Below are positions 1-5,044 of a stretch of 5,044 nt of DNA, one piece after another. The stretch lies in the NCBI GenBank assembly GCA_937871685.1, contig CALMOL010000301.1:4161-9204 (forward strand), read 5' to 3'. The translations under genes were made by a program, and so were the position numbers. The stretch comes from an uncultured Verrucomicrobiota bacterium. Lineage in GTDB: Bacteria; Verrucomicrobiota; Verrucomicrobiia; Chthoniobacterales; SZAS-18. The notes under the pieces are model-generated. The model saw nothing but the letters and a program-made list of their open reading frames with translations. It was not told where the DNA came from and searched no databases. Each line of letters begins with the position of its first letter. Position 1 is the first letter of the stretch.

Positions 1-1436
1 GGGTTGGTCGGCAGCGCGCGCGCGATGGTGACCGTGCCGGCGAGCGTGCCGCCCCACGCGCCGGTGAAGTCCACGGCGGTGCCGGCGAAGTCGTAGCCCA
101 CGCTCGTGACGCGGTAGGAATACGGCGAGCCGTCGCGGCGCTGCGGCGCGTCGAAGTCGGTGAGCCGCGCGGGGTCGGTGACGAGCACGAAGGGCGGCGT
201 CGCCGTCGAGCCGGACACGGGCTTGCGGCGCATCACGGTCACGTCCTTGAGGAGCTTGGCCGCGCCGCCCGCGTCCACGTGGACGAGGAGGCGCAGGGGA
301 AACTCGGCCGGCGTCGCGGTTGGCACGAGGAAGGTGGCCGAGTTCGCCTCCGAGACGGCTCGGGCGGTGACGGTGCCGATCCACAGGCCGGCGTTCGGGT
401 TGGGGAGCGGGGCGTCATTGGTCTGGCCGCCGGGCCGCGCGAGCGGGATCGTCGTCGCATCGCGCGGGAGCGACAGGCTGGCGGGCAGGCGGAAGGCCAC
501 GCCGCCGCCGGTCACGCGCAGGAACGCGCTCGCATCAGCCGCGAGGAGCTTGCGGCGCGCGCCGAGCTTCACCACCACGGAGCCGCCGGCCGGGATGGAC
601 TGCGAGAGCGTGGCGAGCGGCGTCCACGCGACGCTGCCGGAGGCATCGCGCCCCGCGGTGACGAGCGGCAGGTTGTCGGGATTCGCCAGCGAGACGGTGG
701 CGGGATAGGCGGAGCGGTTGCGCAGGGTGAGCGTCTTGGACTCCTGGTCGGGGCCGAACTCGAGCGCGCGCACGCTGTCGAAGGTCAGCTCCACCGGCGA
801 CGTGATGTCGGACGAGCCCTTCGTGTAGATCCAATACGCGCGGCCGGCGGCGAGCGCGGTAGCGTCGGCCACGGGCAGCCAGATGCCGTTGGCGTTGAGC
901 TGATAGCGGGCCTGGCCCTTGTGCGCGGGGGAATTGAAGAAGTAGTCGCCGGCCGTGATGGCCGTGGCGCTGTCCACCGGGAGGCCGGTGAGCGTAAAGC
1001 CGTCCGGCTGCCACTTCACCGCGCGGTAGGAAGTCGGGCCGGCCACGGTGAGCGTGGCATTGGCCGTGCCGCCGAGCTTGACGAGGTAGGCTTGGTGCGT
1101 GGTGACGGCCTTCAGCGTGGTGAGCGCGGCGGCATCCGGCCGGGAAGCGGGCAGCCACGCGCGCCAGCCGGGCTTGTTGAAGAGGCCGGCGGCGGGGTCC
1201 GAGAGGTATTGCACCGGCGAGCGCGTGGGAAAGAACGCCCACACCTGCTCGACGTTGGCGATCCCGCCGAAGACCACGGCGGGGTCGGGGTTGGCCGGCG
1301 CGACCTCGACGAACACGGCGTTCCAGCCGGGCACGAGCGGGAAGCTCTGCGTGAGCGTCGGGTCCGCGGCGCGCGCGGTGGCCGGGGCGAAAAAGGCGGC
1401 GAGAAGCGCGAGGAGGGAGAGGCAGGTCGGGCGCAT
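1..1436 (-). CDS. Large secreted protein of unknown function, N-terminal part (3' end beyond window)
   Basis: The frame stays open from the ATG at 1436 down to base 1 (478 codons plus two bases), so the C-terminus is missing. Residues 1-23 form a clear Sec signal peptide: Arg2, a hydrophobic core LSLLALLAAFFA, then an ARA cleavage site before Ala24-Asp25. There is no lipobox cysteine, so the product is exported or surface-bound rather than a lipoprotein. The mature part is rich in Ala, Gly, Thr, Val and Pro and looks like beta-sandwich material. I see no catalytic motif and no transmembrane helix. Recognisable blocks are VPGWNAVFVEV (about residues 35-45), AYWIYTKGSS (about 200-209), LWIGTVTARAVSEA (351-364) and LLVHVDAGG (about 383-391). 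From memory, similar blocks recur in large secreted proteins of Verrucomicrobiota, but I know of no assigned function or named domain. The start is supported by the signal peptide and a weak GCAGGG eight bases upstream. The gene diverges from the sensor kinase. Calling this a gene is secure; its role is unknown. Confidence 0.85.
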   Translation of the reverse strand, partial: MRPTCLSLLALLAAFFAPATARAADPTLTQSFPLVPGWNAVFVEVAPANPDPAVVFGGIANVEQVWAFFPTRSPVQYLSDPAAGLFNKPGWRAWLPASRPDAAALTTLKAVTTHQAYLVKLGGTANATLTVAGPTSYRAVKWQPDGFTLTGLPVDSATAITAGDYFFNSPAHKGQARYQLNANGIWLPVADATALAAGRAYWIYTKGSSDITSPVELTFDSVRALEFGPDQESKTLTLRNRSAYPATVSLANPDNLPLVTAGRDASGSVAWTPLATLSQSIPAGGSVVVKLGARRKLLAADASAFLRVTGGGVAFRLPASLSLPRDATTIPLARPGGQTNDAPLPNPNAGLWIGTVTARAVSEANSATFLVPTATPAEFPLRLLVHVDAGGAAKLLKDVTVMRRKPVSGSTATPPFVLVTDPARLTDFDAPQRRDGSPYSYRVTSVGYDFAGTAVDFTGAWGGTLAGTVTIARALPTN

Positions 1437-1444
1437 GGCGGCGA

Positions 1445-1450
1445 CCCTGC
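1445..1450 (-). promoter_or_regulatory. Probable weak ribosome-binding site of the secreted-protein gene
   Basis: Read on the minus strand this is GCAGGG, ending eight bases before the ATG at 1436. AGGG is a partial Shine-Dalgarno match at normal spacing. Together with the signal peptide that begins at this ATG, it supports the chosen start. Confidence 0.4.
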
Positions 1451-1467
1451 GTGGGCCCGGCGCGGCG

Positions 1468-1494
1468 CGAAATGATGCCTTGGGATTAGACGGC
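1468..1494. repeat. Direct repeat copy 1 in the divergent control region
   Basis: This copy matches 1513-1539 at 22 of 27 positions in the same orientation. Its core CCTTGGGATTAGACGGC (1478-1494) differs from the other copy's core by one base of 17. Its left half, TGATGCC, is a degraded version (5 of 7) of the dyad arm seen in copy 2. It lies 32-58 bp upstream of the secreted-protein start codon. That position would suit an operator or a -10 region for the leftward gene. Confidence 0.8.
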
Positions 1495-1512
1495 CCATGT
1501 TTTCCGCGGCGT

Positions 1513-1539
1513 GGGAATAATCCCTTGGGATTAGATGGC
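1513..1539. repeat. Direct repeat copy 2 in the divergent control region
   Basis: Second copy of the 27-bp repeat, offset by exactly 45 bp from copy 1, a little over four helical turns. Its core is CCTTGGGATTAGATGGC (1523-1539). This copy contains the perfect dyad at 1518-1533 and lies 49-75 bp upstream of the kinase start codon at 1588. Two similar sites in one orientation between divergent genes are typical of paired binding sites for a transcription factor. Tandem copies of a promoter element are an alternative reading. Confidence 0.8.
1518..1533. promoter_or_regulatory. Candidate operator: perfect inverted repeat
   Basis: The sequence TAATCCCTTGGGATTA has perfect 7-bp arms (TAATCCC and GGGATTA) around a 2-bp TT spacer. 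This is the size and symmetry expected of a site for a dimeric helix-turn-helix regulator. As a hairpin the loop would be only two bases, so a DNA-level role is likelier than an RNA terminator, and it lies upstream of both genes. It overlaps the -10-like AATAAT at 1516-1521, so bound protein could block or position RNA polymerase. The regulator is not identified; the kinase's own unseen C-terminus or an unlinked factor are both possible. Confidence 0.5.
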
Positions 1540-1587
1540 TTGACGGGCCGTTGCAGTCGCGGCGCGGCGGGACATATGGCGGACGCC

Positions 1588-4500
1588 ATGCCTGTGCCGC
1601 TGCTCTCCTGGCTTCGCGTCGCCGTGTTCTTCGCGGCGTTGCTCGGCGCGGCATCGGCGCATGGCTCCGAGCTGGGCCGGCCGCTGCTCCAGCACTGGGC
1701 ACCGCGCGAATACCACGCGCACAACCAAAACTGGGCTGCCGCCCAGGATGCGCGCGGCGTGATGTATTTCGGCAACAAGGGCTGCGTCCTCGAGTTCGAT
1801 GGCGCCACCTGGCGCCGCCTCGACGTGGAGGCGCTCTCGTTCGTGCGCGGCCTCGCCTACGACCCGCCCACCGACCGCCTCTTCATCGGCGGCGTGGAGG
1901 ACCTCGGCTACCTTGAGCGCGGCACGGACGGCACGCGGCGCTTCGTCTCGCTCCGCCCGCAGTTGCCCGAGGCGGCGCGGGAATTCGGCGACGTGCGCCG
2001 CGCGTGGCGCACCCCGGACGGCGTGTTCTTCGTCACCGACCGCCGCGTGCTGCGCTGGCACGGCGAGCGCTTCTCTTCCTTCGAGGTGCCGGGCACCACG
2101 TTCGTGCAGTCGTTCTCGCTCGAGGGCCGCGTGTGGATCCAGCGGCGCGGCGAGGGCACTTGGCGCTGGGACGGCGTCACCTTCGTGCCTTGGGAGCCGC
2201 AGGATGCGTGGTGGCGGGACTCCACGGTCTCCGTCCTCCTTCCCCCGGCCGAGGCGGGCGGCCCGATGATCGCGGGCAACTCGAACGGCGAGCTCTGCAC
2301 GTGGCGCGCGGGCGAGGGCCGCCGGCCGTTTCCCACGGACGCTGACGCCGCGCTGCGCGTCCCTCTCGTGCGCCACGGGGTGCGCCTCGCGGATGGCTCG
2401 TTCCTCATCGGCTCGCGCGAGGCGGGCACCTTTCACTTCAGCCGCGACGGTCATCTGCGCGGCATGCTCAACGAGGCCGGTGGCCTCCCGAACGAGCTCC
2501 TCCTCGGTCTCGGCCAGGACCGTCAGGGCGGCGTTTGGCTGTGCCTCAACGCGGGCGTCGCGCGCGTGGAATTGCCCGCGCCGTGGTCCGTGTGGGACCG
2601 TTCCAACGGCTTCCGGCAGGTCACCACGCGCGACTTCGCGCGGATGAACGGCACGCTCTACCTCGCCACCGGCGTGGGCCTCTACCGGCTCGTGCCCGCG
2701 GCGGGCGGTGCCGGCCGGGGCGCGCGGATCGAGCCGGTGCCAGGATTCAAGGCGCAGGAGACGCGCTCGCTCTTCGTTCATCCGCGCGGCGGCATGCTCA
2801 TTTCCACGCCCAACGGGGTTTTCCGCCTGCGCGCCGACGGGAGCACGATCGACCAGGTTTATGGCCGGCCGGATTCCGAGTCCTGGGGCCTCGCGCCCTC
2901 CGGCCGCGGAGATCCTGACCGCGTGTGGGTGGGGATCGACGACGGCGTGCGCGCGCTGCGCTGCGATCCGGCCGGCAACTGGATCGACGAGGGCATGGCC
3001 GCGCGCGTGAAGTCCAATCAGGTGCGCACCGCGGTCGAGTGCTCGAGCGGCGACCTGTGGCTGGGCTCGACCGCGCACGGCGCCTTCCGCATCGTGCTCC
3101 GGCCGGGCGGCGGCGCGCCGGTCGTCACGCCGTTTTTCCGCACCGACGGATTGCCGGCCAACCAAGGATGGACGCGCTCGCTGCTCCTCGGCGGCGGCCG
3201 GCCGGCCCTCGCCACGCAGGCCGGTCTCTTCGCGTGGGACGAGAAGCGTGCCCGTTGGGAACCCGCGCGCGAGTTCGGCGGGAACATCGGCGATGGCACC
3301 CGGCGCCTTGGAAACGTTCACGTGGATGCCCGCGGCGTCGGGCGGACGCTGCAGCGCCCGGCGGACGCGAACTTCGGCGAGCCGCGCATCGGCGGCGCCG
3401 TTCCGCACGGCGAATGGCGCGCGCTGCCCGGCCGGCTGGCCGATGCGGTGGGCGAGGTGGAGCGCATGTGGAGCGAGATCGATCCCGGGGGCCGCGAGAC
3501 CGTGTGGATCGGCGGCAGCGAGGGCGTGGCGCGGGGCGAGGTGGGATCGCTCCCGCCGGCAGGACCGGCGGCGGCGCCCTTCAGCGGGGGAATCCGCCGC
3601 GCGTCGGCCGGCGGCGAGGCGTTGTCGCTGGCGGGCGGGATGGAGCTGCCGTGGACGCGCGGCGCGCTCCAGTTCGAGCTGGCCTCGGACCTTTTCGGCG
3701 CCGCCGCCGGAGTGCGCTGGCAGACGCGCCTCGTGGGCTTTGGCGCGGGCGAATGGACTCCGCCGACCGACCGGCCGCGAGCCGAATACACGAACCTGCC
3801 GGAAGGCTCCTACGAGTTCCAGGCGCGCGCCCGGGACCGGGACGGCCGCGTGGGCGCGTCGTCGTCGTTTGCGTTCACCATCCTGCCGCCGTGGCAGCGC
3901 ACGCCCTGGGCCTACGCCGGGCTCGGCGCGCTGGCGGCCGGCGGCGTGGCCGGGCTGCTTCGCTGGCGCACGCGCCGCGTCTCGGCCGCGAACGTCCGCC
4001 TGGAGGGCGTCGTCACCGAGCGCACCGCCGCGCTGCGGGCCAACGAGATCGAGCTCGTCCAGGCGCGCGACGCGGCCGAGTCGGCCAACCGCGCCAAGAG
4101 CGCCTTCCTGGCCAACATGAGCCACGAGTTGCGCACGCCGCTCAACGGCATCCTCGGCTTTACCCAGATCCTGCTCAAGGACGCGCTCATTTCCCCGCGC
4201 AACCGCGAGCGCCTCGCCCTCGTGGCGCAGAGCGGCGAGCACCTCCTGGCGATGATCAACGAGGTGCTGGACCTCTCGAAGATCGAGGCCGGCCGCATGG
4301 AGCTTTCCCCGCGCGACTTCGAGCTGGGAACGATGCTGGAGCGCGTGGTCGAGACCTTCCGCCCGCGCGCCGCGGAGAAAAATCTGGAGCTGCGCTTCCA
4401 CGCCGCGCCGGACTTGCCGCGCGCGGTCCGCGCCGACGAGGGCCGGCTGCGCCAGGTGCTCGTGAACCTGCTCGGCAACGCGGTGAAGTTCACCGAGCGC

Positions 4501-5044
4501 GGCGCCGTGGATTTGCGCGCGGCGCCGAAGGGAAGCGATCGCGTGTGCTTCGAGGTGCGGGACACGGGCCTGGGAATTCCGGCAGACCGGTTGCCCTTTC
4601 TCTTCCAAGCCTTCCAGCAGGCGGCGCCGGCCGAGCTGGCGGCGCAGGGCGCGGGGCTGGGCCTGGCGATCTCGCGGCGGCTGGTGGAGTTTTTGGGCGG
4701 CCATCTGCAGGTGGAGACGACGGCGGGCGAGGGGAGCACGTTTTGGTTTGCGCTCGCGCTGCCCGAGGTCGCGCCGCCGCCCGCGGCCGCGGCCGCGCCC
4801 ACGGGCGTGGTCACCGGCTACGCCGGCCCCGTGCGTCGCCTCCTCGTGGCCGACGACGAGCCGCGCAACCGCCTCCTGCTGCGCGCCTTGCTGGAGCCGC
4901 TGGGCTTCCTCGTCGAGGAGGCCGCCGACGGCGCCGAGTGCCTGGAAGCCTGCGAGCGCCGGCCGCCGGACCTGCTGCTGCTGGACCTGCGCATGCCCAA
5001 GGTGGACGGCCTGACCGTGGCGCGCGCGCTGCGCGCCTCGGTTC
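1588..5044 (+). CDS. Hybrid sensor histidine kinase with periplasmic propeller, Y_Y_Y, HisKA, HATPase and receiver domains (3' end beyond window)
   Basis: The frame is open for 1152 codons and cut by the window end. Residues 1-24 are a signal peptide ending in ASA. Residues 25 to about 700 form a two-component-regulator beta-propeller. It opens with the HNQNWAAAQDARGVMYFGN block (45-63). Repeat-like blades with W/L-G endings lie near 86-111, 299-328, 392-414, 432-457, 478-502 and 521-552. A Y_Y_Y domain spans about 711-768 (YTNLPEGSYEFQARARD), followed by one membrane helix (about 774-791) and a coiled-coil linker. HisKA spans about 838-903, with the phospho-acceptor His846 in MSHELRTPLNG. 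The HATPase domain (about 949-1058) has an N box with Asn960 and Asn964, G1 DTGLGIP (from 992), an F box (1004-1011) and G2 GAGLGLAI (from about 1021). After an Ala/Pro linker, a receiver starts near 1082 with acidic pair Asp1089-Asp1090 and phospho-acceptor Asp1133 in LLLDLRMPKVDG. The receiver's conserved Ser/Thr and Lys, and any output domain, lie past the edge. The kinase should autophosphorylate and pass phosphate internally; the ligand is unknown. An in-frame ATG at 1576 is an alternative start adding MADA. I prefer 1588 because it gives a more typical signal peptide, but neither start has a strong ribosome-binding site. Confidence 0.95.
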   Translation, partial: MPVPLLSWLRVAVFFAALLGAASAHGSELGRPLLQHWAPREYHAHNQNWAAAQDARGVMYFGNKGCVLEFDGATWRRLDVEALSFVRGLAYDPPTDRLFIGGVEDLGYLERGTDGTRRFVSLRPQLPEAAREFGDVRRAWRTPDGVFFVTDRRVLRWHGERFSSFEVPGTTFVQSFSLEGRVWIQRRGEGTWRWDGVTFVPWEPQDAWWRDSTVSVLLPPAEAGGPMIAGNSNGELCTWRAGEGRRPFPTDADAALRVPLVRHGVRLADGSFLIGSREAGTFHFSRDGHLRGMLNEAGGLPNELLLGLGQDRQGGVWLCLNAGVARVELPAPWSVWDRSNGFRQVTTRDFARMNGTLYLATGVGLYRLVPAAGGAGRGARIEPVPGFKAQETRSLFVHPRGGMLISTPNGVFRLRADGSTIDQVYGRPDSESWGLAPSGRGDPDRVWVGIDDGVRALRCDPAGNWIDEGMAARVKSNQVRTAVECSSGDLWLGSTAHGAFRIVLRPGGGAPVVTPFFRTDGLPANQGWTRSLLLGGGRPALATQAGLFAWDEKRARWEPAREFGGNIGDGTRRLGNVHVDARGVGRTLQRPADANFGEPRIGGAVPHGEWRALPGRLADAVGEVERMWSEIDPGGRETVWIGGSEGVARGEVGSLPPAGPAAAPFSGGIRRASAGGEALSLAGGMELPWTRGALQFELASDLFGAAAGVRWQTRLVGFGAGEWTPPTDRPRAEYTNLPEGSYEFQARARDRDGRVGASSSFAFTILPPWQRTPWAYAGLGALAAGGVAGLLRWRTRRVSAANVRLEGVVTERTAALRANEIELVQARDAAESANRAKSAFLANMSHELRTPLNGILGFTQILLKDALISPRNRERLALVAQSGEHLLAMINEVLDLSKIEAGRMELSPRDFELGTMLERVVETFRPRAAEKNLELRFHAAPDLPRAVRADEGRLRQVLVNLLGNAVKFTERGAVDLRAAPKGSDRVCFEVRDTGLGIPADRLPFLFQAFQQAAPAELAAQGAGLGLAISRRLVEFLGGHLQVETTAGEGSTFWFALALPEVAPPPAAAAAPTGVVTGYAGPVRRLLVADDEPRNRLLLRALLEPLGFLVEEAADGAECLEACERRPPDLLLLDLRMPKVDGLTVARALRASV

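Larger units (their letters stand above)
1437..1587. promoter_or_regulatory. Divergent intergenic control region
   Basis: This is the only non-coding stretch in the window. It lies between two head-to-head starts, so it must hold the promoters of both genes unless they are read through from elsewhere. It includes a local AT-richer island (about 1471-1543) in an otherwise very GC-rich sequence, and the repeats and dyad sit there. No convincing sigma-70 promoter with both boxes at correct spacing is visible in either direction. Partial matches are AATAAT at 1516-1521 (plus) and TCTAAT at 1485-1490 and 1530-1535 (minus), each 5 of 6 to TATAAT. Promoter rules in this lineage may differ from E. 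coli. Confidence 0.75.

Noticed and set aside
279..1475. Open frame of about 398 codons on the plus strand opposite the secreted protein
   Set aside because: Its translation is almost entirely Gly, Arg, Glu and Ala with no recognisable motif. The opposite strand carries a signal-peptide protein with balanced composition and runs past the window edge.
1518..1533. The dyad as an intrinsic terminator
   Set aside because: It has a 2-base loop, arms of only 7 bp and no following T-run, and it lies between two divergent starts where no transcript needs to end.
1540..1568. TTGACG (1540-1545) as a -35 box for the kinase gene
   Set aside because: It matches 5 of 6 bases of the consensus, but the sequence 16-18 bases downstream is pure G and C with no -10-like hexamer.
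1531..4704. Open frame of about 1057 codons on the minus strand opposite the kinase
   Set aside because: It is antisense to a gene with unambiguous propeller, HisKA, HATPase and receiver motifs. Its translation is dominated by Arg, Ala, Gly, Glu and His with no domain, signal peptide or membrane segment. Long stop-free antisense frames are expected at this GC content.
4783..4800. GCGGCC-type short repeats as a phase-variation tract
   Set aside because: They encode an ordinary Ala/Pro linker between the HATPase and receiver domains. The tract is short and imperfect and the frame is intact on both sides.

Overview
This high-GC window (roughly 70 percent by eye) is bacterial. It holds two divergently transcribed genes, both cut by the window edges, separated by an intergenic region of about 140-150 bp. 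The strongest signal is the rightward gene. It encodes a membrane-anchored hybrid histidine kinase with a large periplasmic two-component-regulator propeller, a Y_Y_Y domain, a kinase core and a receiver domain. Such one-piece sensors, like the hybrid two-component systems of Bacteroidetes, are frequent in Bacteroidota and Verrucomicrobiota. The high GC and the style of the leftward secreted protein point to Verrucomicrobiota, perhaps Opitutaceae-like. That assignment is an inference from memory of protein style, not a database result.

Layout. Positions 1-1436 (minus strand) hold the N-terminal 478 codons of a large secreted protein. It has a clear signal peptide and no enzyme signature I recognise, and its 3' end lies beyond base 1. 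Positions 1437-1587 are the divergent intergenic region. It carries a 27-bp direct repeat (22 of 27 identical, 45 bp apart). One copy contains a perfect dyad, TAATCCC-TT-GGGATTA. This is the most interesting non-coding signal in the window. Positions 1588-5044 (plus strand) hold the first 1152 codons of the sensor kinase, which is cut inside its receiver domain.

How the parts may work together. The kinase would sense a periplasmic ligand with its propeller and pass the signal through the Y_Y_Y stalk and a single membrane helix. It would then autophosphorylate at His846 and transfer phosphate to Asp1133 of its own receiver. What follows the receiver (an AraC-type DNA-binding domain, an HPt domain or a stop) lies outside the window. 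The two genes share one control region, so the exported protein could be regulated by, or co-regulated with, the sensor, but nothing in the sequence proves this.

Both genes are unusually GC-rich. As a result they are shadowed on other frames by very long spurious open frames, including one of about 1057 codons antisense to the kinase. These were rejected. I found no tRNA, rRNA, mobile element, CRISPR array or terminator.
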